NCBI RefSeq assembly: GCF_026212465.1
Contig: NC_080057.1
Span: forward strand, 8,791,398-8,855,397
Length of the DNA: 64,000 nt
Source: Amaranthus tricolor
Taxonomy: Eukaryota; Streptophyta; Magnoliopsida; Caryophyllales; Amaranthaceae
Reading direction: 5' to 3'
In this document: positions 31,301-45,900 of the stretch, one piece after another
How positions within the stretch are numbered: the first letter of the stretch is position 1
How the letters are laid out: the number at the start of each line of letters is the position of its first letter
Notes under the pieces: generated by a model
What the model saw: the letters and a program-made list of their open reading frames with translations, nothing else
What the model was told of the DNA's origin: nothing
Databases searched by the model: none
Translations under genes and position numbers: made by a program

Positions 31301-34300
31301 GATGAAGAATGAAAAAGGATCAATGATCAATGAAGAATGAACGATGGAGAATAAACAAGGATTAATGGTCAATGACGAATGAACGATGAAGAATGAACAA
31401 GGATCAATGGTCAATGACGAATGAACGATGAAGAATGAACAAGGATCAATGATCAATGAAGGATGAACGATGAAGAATGAACAAGGATCAATGATCAATG
31501 AAGAATGAACGATGAAGAATGAACAAGGATCAATGATGAATGACGAATGAACGATGAAGAATGAACAAGGATCAATGATCAATGAAGAATGAACGATGAA
31601 GAATGAACAAGGATCAATGATCAATGAAGAATGAACGATGAAGAATGAACTAGGATCAATGATCAATGACGAATGAACGATGAAGAATGAACAAGGATCA
31701 TTGATCAATGAAGAATGAACGATGAAGAATGAACAAGGGTCAATGATCAATGAAGAATGAACGATGAAGAATAAACAAGGATCAATGATCAATGAAGAAT
31801 GAACGATGAAGAATGAACAAGGATCAATGATCAATGAAGAATGAACGATAAAGAATGAACAACGATGAATGATCAATGAAGAATGAACGATGAAGAATGA
31901 ACAAGGATCAATGATCAATGACGAATGAACGATGAAGAATGAACAAGGATCAATTATCAATGAAGAATGAACGATGAAGAATGAACAAGGATCAATGATC
32001 AATGAAGAATGAACGATGAAGAATAAACAAGGATCAATTATCAATGACAAATGAACGATGAAGAATGAACAAGGATCAATGATCAATGAAGAATGAACGA
32101 TGAAGAATGAACAAGGATTAATGGTCAATGACGAATGAACGATGAAGAATGAACAAGGATCAATGATCAATGAAGGATGAACGATGAAGAATGAACAAGG
32201 ATCAATGATCAATGAAGGATGAACGATGAAGAATGAACAAGGATCAATGATCAATGAAGAATGAACGATGAAGAATGAACAAGGATCAATGATGAATGAA
32301 GAATGAACGATGAAGAATGAACAAGGATCAATGATCAATGAAGAATGAACGATGAAGAATGAACAAAGATTAATGCTCAATGAAGAATGAACGATGAAGA
32401 ATGAACAAGGATCAATGGTCAATGAAGAATGAACGATGAAGAATGAACAAGGATCAATGATCAATGAAGAATGAACGATGAAGAATGAACAAGGATCAAT
32501 GATCAATGAAGAATGAACAAGGATCAATAGTCAATGAAGAATGAACAAGGATCAATAATCAATGAAGAATGAACGATGAAGAATAAACAAGGATTAATGC
32601 TCAATGACGAATGAACGATGAAGAATGAACAAGGATCAATGGTCAATGACGAATGAACGATGAAGAATGAACAAGGATCAATGATCAATGAAGGATGAAC
32701 GATGAAGAATGAACAAGCATCAATGATCAATGAAGAATGAACGATGAAGAATGAACAAGGATCAATGATCAATGAAGAATGAACGATGAAGAATGAACAA
32801 AGATTAATGCTCAATGAAGAATGAACGATGAAGAATGAACAAGGATCAATGGTCAATGAAGAATGAACGATGAAGAATGAACAAGGATCAATGATCAATG
32901 AAGAATGAACGATGAAGAATGAACAAGGATCAATGATCAATGAAGAATGAACGATGAAGAATGAACAAGGATCAATTATCAATGACAAATGAACGATGAA
33001 GAATGAAAAAGGATCAATGATCAATGAAGAATGAACGATGAAGAATAAACAAGGATTAATGGTCAATGACGAGTGAACGATGAAGAATGAACAAGGATCA
33101 ATGGTCAATGACGAATGAACGATGAAGAATGAACAAGGATCAATGATCAATGAAGAATGAACGATGAAGAATAAACAAGGATCAATTATCAATGACAAAT
33201 GAACGATGAAGAATGAACAAGGATCAATGATCAATGAAGAATGAACGATGAAGAATGAACAAGGATTAATGGTCCATGAAGAATGAACGATGAAGAATGA
33301 ACAAGGATCAATGATCAATGAAGGATGAACGATGAAGAATGAACAAGGATCAATGATCAATGAAGGATGAACGATGAAGAATGAACAAGGATCAATGATC
33401 AATGAGGAATGAACGATGAAGAATTAACAAGGATCAATGATGAATGAAGAATGAACGATGAAGAATGAACATGGATCAATGATCAATGAAGAATGAACGA
33501 TGAAGATTGAACAAAGATTAATGCTCAATGAAGAATGAACGATGAAGAATGAACAAGGATCAATGGTCAATGAAGAATGAACGATGAAGAATGAACAAGG
33601 ATCAATGATCAATGAAGAATGAACGATGAAGAATGAACAAGGATCAATGATCAATGAAGAATGAACAAGGATCAATAGTCAATGAAGAATGAACAAGGAT
33701 CAATAATCAATGAAGAATGAACGATGAAGAATAAACAAGGATTAATGCTCAATGACGAATGAACGATGAAGAATGAACAAGGATCAATGGTCAATGACGA
33801 ATGAACGATGAAGAATGAACAAGGATCAATGATCAATGAAGGATGAACGATGAAGAATGAACAAGCATCAATGATCAATGAAGAATGAACGATGAAGAAT
33901 GAACAAGGATCAATGATCAATGAAGAATGAACGATGAAGAATGAACAAAGATTAATGCTCAATGAAGAATGAACGATGAAGAATGAACAAGGATCAATGG
34001 TCAATGAAGAATGAACGATGAAGAATGAACAAGGATCAATGATCAATGAAGAATGAACGATGAAGAATGAACAAGGATCAATGATCAATGAAGAATGAAC
34101 GATGAAGAATGAACAAGGATCAATTATCAATGACAAATGAACGATGAAGAATGAAAAAGGATCAATGATCAATGAAGAATGAACGATGAAGAATAAACAA
34201 GGATTAATGGTCAATGACGAATGAACGATGAAGAATGAACAAGGATCAATGGTCAATGACGAATGAACGATGAAGAATGAACAAGGATCAATGATCAATG

Positions 34301-36928
34301 AAGGATGAACGATGAAGAATGAACAAGGATCAATGATCAATGAAGAATGAACGATGAAGAATGAACAAGGATCAATGATGAATGACGAATGAACGATGAA
34401 GAATGAACAAGGATCAATGATCAATGAAGAATGAACGATGAAGAATGAACTAGGATCAATGATCAATGACGAATGAACGATGAGGAATGAACAAGGATCA
34501 ATGATCAATGAAGAATGAACGATAAAGAATGAACAAGGATCAATGATGAATGACGAATGAACGATGAAGAATGAACAAGGATCAATGATCAATGAAGAAT
34601 GAACGATGAAGAATGAACAAAGATTAATGCTCAATGAAGAATGAACGATGAAGAATGAACAAGGATCAATGGTCAATGAAGAATGAACGATGAAGAATGA
34701 ACAAGGATCAATGATCAATGACGAATGAACGATGAAGAATGAACAAGGATCAATGATCAATGAAGAATGAACGATGAAGAATGAACAAGGATTAATGATC
34801 AATGAAGAATGAACGATGATGAATGAACAAGGATTAATGATCAATGAAGAATGAACGATGAAGAATAAACAAGGATCAATGATCAATGAAGAATGAACGA
34901 TGAAGAATGAACAAGGATTAATGGTCAATGACGAATGAACGATGAAGAATGAACAAGGATCAATGATCAATGAACGATGAACGATGAAGAATGAACAAGG
35001 ATTAATGATCAATGAGGAATGAATGATGAAGAATGAACAAGGTTTAATGATCAATGAAGAATGAACGATGAAGAATAAACAAGGATCAATGATCAATGAA
35101 GAATGAACGATGAAGAATGAACAAGGATTAATGGTCAATGACGAATGAACGATGAAGAATGAACAAGGATCAATGATCAATGAAGGATGAACGATGAAGA
35201 ATGAACAAGGATCAATGATCAATGAAGAATGAACGATGAAGAATGAACAAGGATCAATGATCAATGAAGAATGAACGATGAAGAATGAACAAGGATTAAT
35301 TATCAATGACAAATGAACGATGAAGAATGAACAAGGATCAATGATGAATGACGAATGAACGATGAAGAATGAACAAGGATCAATGATCAATGAAGAATGA
35401 ACGATGAAGAATGAACTAGGATCAATGATCAATGACGAATGAACGATGAGGAATGAACAAGGATCAATGATCAATGAAGAATGAACGATAAAGAATGAAC
35501 AAGGATCAATGATGAATGACGAATGAACGATGAAGAATGAACAAGGATCAATGATCAATGAAGAATGAACGATGAAGAATGAACTAGGATCAATGATCAA
35601 TGAAGAATGAACGATGAAGAATGAACTAGGATCAATGATCAATGAAGGATGAACGATGAAGAATGAACAAGGATTAATGATCAATGAAGAATGAACGATG
35701 AAGAATAAACAAGGATCAATGATCAATGAAGAATGAACGATGAAGAATGAACAAGGATCAATGATCAATGAAGAATGAACGATAAAGAATGAACAAGGAT
35801 GAATGATCAATGAAGAATGAACGATGAAGAATGAACAAGGATCAATGGTCAATGACGAATGAACGATGAAGAATGAACAAGGATCAATGAAGAATGAACG
35901 ATGAGGAATGAACAAGGATCCATGATCAATGAAGGATGAACGATGAAGAATGAACAAGGATCAATGATCAATGAAGAATGAACGATGAAGAATTAACAAG
36001 GATCAATGATGAATGAAGAATGAACGATGAAGAATGAACATGGATCAATGATCAATGAAGAATGAACGATGAAGATTGAACAAAGATTAATGCTCAATGA
36101 AGAATGAACGATGAAGAATGAACAAGGATCAATGGTCAATGAAGAATGAACGATGAAGAATGAACAAGGATCAATGATCAATGAAGAATGAACAATGAAG
36201 AATGAATAAAGATCAACAGTCAATGAAGAATGAACAAGGATCAATGATCAATGAAGAATGAACGATGAAGAATAAACAAGATGAACGATGAAGAATGAAC
36301 AAGCATCAATGATCAATGAAGAATGAACGATGAAGAATGAACAAGGATCAATGATCAATGAAGAATGAACGATGAAGAATGAACAAAGATTAATGCTCAA
36401 TGAAGAATGAACGATGAAGAATGAACAAGGATCAATGGTCAATGAAGAATGAACGATGAAGAATGAACAAGGATCAATGATCAATGAAGAATGAACGATG
36501 AAGAATGAACAAGGATCAATGATCAATGAAGAATGAACGATGAAGAATGAACAAGGATCAATTATCAATGACAAATGAACGATGAAGAATGAAAAAGGAT
36601 CAATGATCAATGAAGAATGAACGATGAAGAATAAACAAGGATTAATGGTCAATGACGAATGAACGATGAAGAATGAACAAGGATCAATGGTCAATGACGA
36701 ATGAACGATGAAGAATGAACAAGGATCAATGATCAATGAAGAATGAACGATGAAGAATAAACAAGGATTAATGGTCAATGACGAATGAACGATGAAGAAT
36801 GAACAAGGATCAATGGTCAATGACGAATGAACGAAGAAGAATGAACAAGGATCAATGATCAATGAAGAATGAACAATGAAGAATGAATAAGGATCAACAG
36901 TCAATGAAGAATGAACAAGGATCAATGA
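28326..36928. repeat. Mosaic zone with copies about 5.75 kb apart
   Basis: This section mixes segments from the zones on either side. The GGTTTAATGATC landmark at 29252 recurs at 35041 (5789 bp). A 35-bp monomer, where one GATCAAT word is missing next to a GAGGAAT word, occurs at 30134 and 35881 (5747 bp). The two distances differ by exactly one 42-bp monomer. The block from 32525 copies the segment seen at 22551, 23237 and 26223. The GACGGAGGAACG variant typical of the next zone first appears at 31121. No non-satellite sequence was seen. Confidence 0.75.
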
Positions 36929-39900
36929 TCAATGAAGAATGAACGATGAAGAATGAACAAGATGAACGATGAAGAATGAACCATGATCAATGATCAACGA
37001 AGAATGAACGATGAAGAATGAACAAGCATTAATTCTCAATGAAGAATGAACGATGAAGAATGAACAAGGATCAATGATCAATGAAGAATGAACGATGAAG
37101 AATGAACAAGGATCAATGATCAATGAAGAATGAACGATAAAGAATGAACAAGGATCAATGATCAATGAAGAATGAACGATGAAGAATGAACAAGGATCAA
37201 TGATCAATGACAAATGAACGATGAAGAATGAACAAGGATCAATGATCAATGAAGAATGAACGATGAAGAATGAACAAGGATTAATGGTCAATGACGAATG
37301 AACGATGAAGAATGAACAAGGATCAATGATCAACGAAGGATGAACGATGAAGAATGAACAAGGATCAATAATCAATGAAGGATGAACGATGAAGAATGAA
37401 CAAGGATCAATGATCAATGAATAATGAACGATGAAGAATGAACAAGGATTAATGGTCAATGACGAATGAACGATGAAGAATGAACAAGGATCAATGCTCA
37501 ATGAAGAACGAACGATGAAGAATGAACAAGGATCAATGATCAATGACGAATGAACGATGAAGAATGAACAAGGATCAATGGTCAATGACGAATGAACGAT
37601 GAAGAATGAACAAGGATCAATGGTCAATGAAGAATGAACGATGAAGAATGAACAAGGATCAATGATCAATGACGAATGAACGATGAAGAATGAACAAGGA
37701 TCAATGATCAATGAAGAATGAACAAGGATCAATGATCAATGAAGAATGAACAATGAAGAATAAACAAGGATCAATTATCAATGACAAATGAACGATGAAG
37801 AATGAACAAGGCTCAATGATCAATGATGAATGAACGATGAAGAATGAACAAGGATTAATGGTCTATGACGAATGAACGATGAAGAATGAACAAGGATCAA
37901 TGATCAATGAAGGATGAACGATGAAGAATGAACAAGGATTAATGATCAATGAAGAATGAACGATGAAGAATGAACAAGGATTAATGATCAATGAAGAATG
38001 AACGATGAAGAATAAACAAGGATCAATGATCAATGAAGAATGAACGATGAAGAATGAACAAGGATTAATGGTCAATGACGAATGAACGATGAAGAATGAA
38101 CAAGGATCAATGATCAATGAAGGATGAACGATGAAGAATGAACAAGGATCAATGATCAATGAAGAACGAACGATGAAGAATGAACAAGGATTAATGATGA
38201 ATGAAGAATGAACGATGAAGAATGAACAAGGATCAATGATGAATGACGGAGGAACGATGAAGAATGAACAAGGATCAATGATCAATGAAGAATTAACGAT
38301 GAAGAATGAACAAGGATCAATGATCAATGAAGAATGAACGATGAAGAATGAACAAGGATCAATGATCAATGAAGAATGAACGATGAAGAATGAACAAGGA
38401 TCAATTATCAATGACAAATGAACGATGAAGAATGAAAAAGGATCAATGATCAATGAAGAATGAACGATGGAGAATAAACAAGGATTAATGGTCAATGACG
38501 AATGAACGATGAAGAATGAACAAGGATCAATGGTCAATGACGAATGAACGATGAAGAATGAACAAGGATCAATGATCAATGAAGGATGAACGATGAAGAA
38601 TGAACAAGGATCAATGATCAATGAAGAATGAACGATGAAGAATGAACAAGGATCAATGATGAATGACGAATGAACGATGAAGAATGAACAAGGATCAATG
38701 ATCAATGAAGAATGAACGATGAAGAATGAACAAGGATCAATGATCAATGAAGAATGAACGATGAAGAATGAACTAGGATCAATGATCAATGACGAATGAA
38801 CGATGAAGAATGAACAAGGATCAATGATCAATGAAGAATGAACGATGAAGAATGAACAAGGGTCAATGATCAATGAAAAATGAACGATGAAGAATAAACA
38901 AGGATCAATGATCAATGAAGAATGAACGATGAAGAATGAAAAAGGATCAATGATCAATGAAGAATGAGCGATGGAGAATAAACAAGGATTAATGGTCAAT
39001 GACGAATGAACGATGAAGAATGAACAAAGATCAATGGTCAATGACGAATGAACGATGAAGAATGAACAAGGATCAATGATCAATGAAGGATGAACGATGA
39101 AGAATGAACAAGGATCAATGATCAATGAAGAATGAACGATGAAGAATGAACAAGGATCAATTATCAATGACAAATGAACGATGAAGAATGAAAAAGGATC
39201 AATGATCAATGAAGAATGAACGATGAAGAATAAACAAGGATTAATGGTCAATGACGAATGAACGATGAAGAATGAACAAGGATCAATGGTCAATGACGAA
39301 TGAACGATGAAGAATGAACAAGGATCAATGATCAATGAAGAATGAACGATGAAGAATAAACAAGGATTAATGGTCAATGACGAATGAACGATGAAGAATG
39401 AACAAGGATCAATGGTCAATGACGAATGAACGAAGAAGAATGAACAAGGATCAATGATCAATGAAGAATGAACAATGAAGAATGAATAAAGATCAACAGT
39501 CAATGAAGAATGAACAAGGATCAATGATCAATGAAGAATGAACGATGAAGAATAAACAAGATGAACGATGAAGAATGAACCATGATCAATGATCAACGAA
39601 GAATGAACGATGAAGAATGAACAAGCATTAATTCTCAATGAAGAATGAACGATGAAGAATGAACAAGGATCAATGATCAATGAAGAATGAACGATGAAGA
39701 ATGAACAAGGATCAATGATCAATGAAGAATGAACGATGAAGAATGAACAAGGATCAATGATCAATGAAGAATGAACGATGAAGAATGAACAAGGATCAAT
39801 GATCAATGACAAATGAACGATGAAGAATGAACAAGGATCAATGATCAATGAAGAATGAACGATGAAGAATGAACAAGGATTAATGGTCAATGACGAATGA

Positions 39901-42900
39901 ACGATGAAGAATGAACAAGGATCAATGATCAACGAAGGATGAACGATGAAGAATGAACAAGGATCAATGATCAATGAAGGATGAACGATGAAGAATGAAC
40001 AAGGATCAATGATCAATGAATAATGAACGATGAAGAATGAACAAGGATTAATGGTCAATGACGAATGAACGATGAAGAATGAACAAGGATCAATGCTCAA
40101 TGAAGAACGAACGATGAAGAATGAACAAGGATCAATGATCAATGACGAATGAACGATGAAGAATGAACAAGGATCAATGGTCAATGACGAATGAACGATG
40201 AAGAATGAACAAGGATCAATGGTCAATGAAGAATGAACGATGAAGAATGAACAAGGATCAATGATCAATGACGAATGAACGATGAAGAATGAACAAGGAT
40301 CAATGATCAATGAAGAATGAACAAGGATCAATGATCAATGAAGAATGAACAATGAAGAATAAACAAGGATCAATTATCAATGACAAATGAACGATGAAGA
40401 ATGAACAAGGATCAATGATCAATGATGAATGAACGATGAAGAATGAACAAGGATTAATGGTCTATGACGAATGAACGATGAAGAATGAACAAGGATCAAT
40501 GATCAATGAAGGATGAACGATGAAGAATGAACAAGGATTAATGATCAATGAAGAATGAACGATGAAGAATGAACAAGGATTAATGATCAATGAAGAATGA
40601 ACGATGAAGAATAAACAAGGATCAATGATCAATGAAGAATGAACGATGAAGAATGAACAAGGATTAATGGTCAATGACGAATGAACGATGAAGAATGAAC
40701 AAGGATCAATGATCAATGAAGGATGAACGATGAAGAATGAACAAGGATCAATGATCAATGAAGAACGAACGATGAAGAATGAACAAGGATTAATGATGAA
40801 TGAAGAATGAACGATGAAGAATGAACAAGGATCAATGATGAATGACGGAGGAACGATGAAGAATGAACAAGGATCAATGATCAATGAAGAATTAACGATG
40901 AAGAATGAACAAGGATCAATGATCAATGAAGAATGAACGATGAAGAATGAACAAGGATCAATGATCAATGAAGAATGAACGATGAAGAATGAACAAGGAT
41001 CAATTATCAATGACAAATGAACGATGAAGAATGAAAAAGGATCAATGATCAATGAAGAATGAATGATGGAGAATAAACAAGGATTAATGGTCAATGACGA
41101 ATGAACGATGAAGAATGAACAAGGATCAATGGTCAATGACGAATGAACGATGAAGAATGAACAAGGATCAATGATCAATGAAGGATGAACGATGAAGAAT
41201 GAACAAGGATCAATGATCAATGAAGAATGAACGATGAAGAATGTACAAGGATCAATGATGAATGACGAATGAACGATAAAGAATGAACAAGGATCAATGA
41301 TCAATGAAGAATGAACAAGGATCAATGATCAATGAAGAATGAACGATGAAGAATGAACTAGGATCAATGATCAATGACGAATGAACGATGAAGAATGAAC
41401 AAGGATCAATGATCAATGAAGAATGAACGATGAAGAATGAACAAGGATTAATCGTCAATGACGAATGAACGATGAAGAATGAACAAGGATCAATGATCAA
41501 TGAAGGATGAACGATGAAGAATGAACAAGGATCAATGATCAATGAAGAATGAACGATGAAGAATGAACAAGGATCAATGATCAATGAAGAATGAACGATG
41601 AAGAATGAACAAGGATCAATTATCAATAACAAATGAACGATGAAGAATGAAAAAGGATCAATGATCAATGAAGAATGAACGATGAAGAATAAACAAGGAT
41701 TAATGGTCAATGACGAATGAACGATGAAGAATGAACAAGGATCAATGATGAATGACGGAGGAACGATGAAGAATGAACAAGGATCAATGATCAATGAAGA
41801 ATTAACGATGAAGAATGAACAAGGATCAATGATCAATGAAGAATGAACGATGAAGAATGAACAAGGATCAATGATCAATGAAGAATGAACGATGAAGAAT
41901 GAACAAGGATCAATTATCAATGACAAATGAACGATGAAGAATGAAAAAGGATCAATGATCAATGAAGAATGAACGATGGAGAATAAACAAGGATTAATGG
42001 TCAATGACGAATGAACGATGAAGAATGAACAAAGATCAATGGTCAATGACGAATGAACGATGAAGAATGAATAAGGATCAATGATCAATGAAGGATGAAC
42101 GATGAAGAATGAACAAGGATCAATGATCAATGAAGAATGAACGATGAAGAATGAACAAGGATCAATGATCAATGAAGAATGAACGATGAAGAATGAACAA
42201 GGATCAATTATCAATGACAAATGAACGATGAAGAATGAAAAAGGATCAATGATCAATGAAGAATGAACGATGGAGAATAAACAAGGATTAATGGTCAATG
42301 ACGAATGAACGATGAAGAATGAACAAAGATCAATGGTCAATGACGAATGAACGATGAAGAATGAACAAGGATCAATGATCAATGAAGGATGAACGATGAA
42401 GAATGAACAAGGATCAATGATCAATGAAGAATGAAGAATGAACGATGAAGAATGAACAAGGATCAATTATCAATGACAAATGAACGATTAAGAATGAAAA
42501 AGGATCAATGATCAATGAAGAATGAACGATGAAGAATAAACAAGGATTAATGGTCAATGACGAATGAACGATGAAGAATGAACAAGGATCAATGGTCAAT
42601 GACGAATGAACGATGAAGAATGAACAAGGATCAATGATCAATGAAGAATGAACGATGAAGAATAAACAAGGATTAATGGTCAATGACGAATGAACGATGA
42701 AGAATGAACAAGGATCAATGGTCAATGACGAATGAACGAAGAAGAATGAACAAGGATCAATGATCAATGAAGAATGAACAATGAAGAATGAATAAGGATC
42801 AACAGTCAATGAAGAATGAACAAGGATCAATGATCAATGAAGAATGAACGATGAAGAATAAACAAGATGAACGATGAAGAATGAACCATGATCAATGATC

Positions 42901-45900
42901 AACGAAGAATGAACGATGAAGAATGAACAAGCATTAATTCTCAATGAAGAATGAACGATGAAGAATGAACAAGGATCAATGATCAATGAAGAATGAACGA
43001 TGAAGAATGAACAAGGATCAATGATCAATGAAGAATGAACGATGAAGAATGAACAAGGATCAATGATCAATGAAGAATGAACGATGAAGAATGAACAAGG
43101 ATCAATGATCAATGACAAATGAACGATGAAGAATGAACAAGGATCAATGATCAATGAAGAATGAACGATGAAGAATGAACAAGGATTAATGGTCAATGAC
43201 GAATGAACGATGAAGAATGAACAAGGATCAATGATCAACGAAGGATGAACGATGAAGAATGAACAAGGATCAATGATCAATGAAGGATGAACGATGAAGA
43301 ATGAACAAGGATCAATGATCAATGAATAATGAACGATGAAGAATGAACAAGGATTAATGGTCAATGACGAATGAACGATGAAGAATGAACAAGGATTAAT
43401 GGTCAATGACGAATGAACGATGAAGAATGAACAAGGATCAATGCTCAATGAAGAACGAACGATGAAGAATGAACAAGGATCAATGGTCAATGACGAATGA
43501 ACGATGAAGAATGAACAAGGATCAATGGTCAATGAAGAATGAACGATGAAGAATGAACAAGGATCAATGATCAATGACGAATGAACGATGAAGAATGAAC
43601 AAGGATCAATGATCAATGAAGAATGAACAAGGATCAATGATCAATGAAGAATGAACAATGAAGAATAAACAAGGATCAATTATCAATGACAAATGAACGA
43701 TGAAGAATGAACAAGGATCAATGATCAATGATGAATGAACGATGAAGAATGAACAAGGATTAATGGTCTATGACGAATGAACGATGAAGAATGAACAAGG
43801 ACCAATGATCAATGAAGGATGAACGATGAAGAATGAACAAGGATTAATGATCAATGAAGAATGAACGATGAAGAATGAACAAGGATTAATGATCAATGAA
43901 GAATGAACGATGAAGAATAAACAAGGATCAATGATCAATGAAGAATGAACGATGAAGAATGAACAAGGATTAATGGTCAATGACGAATGAACGATGAAGA
44001 ATGAACAAGGATCAATGATCAATGAAGGATGAACGATGAAGAATGAACAAGGATCAATGATCAATGAAGAACGAACGATGAAGAATGAACAAGGATTAAT
44101 GATGAATGAAGAATGAACGATGAAGAATGAACAAGGATCAATGATGAATGACGGAGGAACGATGAAGAATGAACAAGGATCAATGATCAATGAAGAATTA
44201 ACGATGAAGAATGAACAAGGATCAATGATCAATGAAGAATGAACGATGAAGAATGAACAAGGATCAATGATCAATGAAGAATGAACGATGAAGAATGAAC
44301 AAGGATCAATTATCAATGACAAATGAACGATGAAGAATGAAAAAGGATCAATGATCAATGAAGAATGAATGATGGAGAATAAACAAGGATTAATGGTCAA
44401 TGACGAATGAACGATGAAGAATGAACAAGGATCAATGGTCAATGACGAATGAACGATGAAGAATGAACAAGGATCAACGATCAATGAAGGATGAACGATG
44501 AAGAATGAACAAGGATCAATGATCAATGAAGAATGAACGATGAAGAATGAACAAGGATCAATGATGAATGACGAATGAACGATGAAGAATGAACAAGGAT
44601 CAATGATCAATGAAGAATGAACAAGGATCAATGATCAATGAAGAATGAACGATGAAGAATGAACTAGGATCAATGATCAATGACGAATGAACGATGAAGA
44701 ATGAACAAGGATCAATGATCAATGAAGAATGAACGATGAAGAATGAACAAGGATTAATGGTCAATGACGAATGAACGATGAAGAATGAACAAGGATCAAT
44801 GATCAATGAAGGATGAACGATGAAGAATGAACAAGGATCAATGATCAATGAAGAATGAACGATGAAGAATGAACAAGGATCAATGATCAATGAAGAATGA
44901 ACGATGAAGAATGAACAAGGATCAATTATCAATGACAAATGAACGATGAAGAATGAAAAAGGATCAATGATCAATGAAGAATGAACGATGAAGAATAAAC
45001 AAGGATTAATGGTCAATGACGAATGAACGATGAAGAATGAACAAGGATCAATGATGAATGACGGAGGAACGATGAAGAATGAACAAGGATCAATGATCAA
45101 TGAAGAATTAACGATGAAGAATGAACAAGGATCAATGATCAATGAAGAATGAACGATGAAGAATGAACAAGGATCAATGATCAATGAAGAATGAACGATG
45201 AAGAATGAACAAGGATCAATTATCAATGACAAATGAACGATGAAGAATGAAAAAGGATCAATGATCAATGAAGAATGAACGATGGAGAATAAACAAGGAT
45301 TAATGGTCAATGACGAATGAACGATGAAGAATGAACAAGGATCAATGGTCATTGACGAATGAACGATGAAGAATGAACAAGGATCAATGATCAATGAAGG
45401 ATGAACGATGAAGAATGAACAAGGATCAATGATCAATGAAGAATGAACGATGAAGAATGAACAAGGATCGATGATGAATGACGAATGAACGATGAAGAAT
45501 GAACAAGGATCAATGATCAATGAAGAATGAACGATGAAGAATGAACAAGGATCAATGATCAATGAAGAATGAACGATGAAGAATGAACTAGGATCAATGA
45601 TCAATGACAAATGAACGATGAAGAATGAACAAGGATCAATGATCAATGAAGAATGAACGATGAAGAATGAACAAGGATTAATGGTCAATGACGAATGAAC
45701 GATGAAGAATGAACAAGGATCAATGATCAACGAAGGATAAACGATGAAGAATGAACAAGGATCAATGATCAATGAAGGATGAACGATGAAGAATGAACAA
45801 GGATCAATGATCAATGAATAATGAACGATGAAGAATGAACAAGGATTAATGGTCAATGACGAATGAACGATGAAGAATGAACAAGGATCAATGCTCAATG

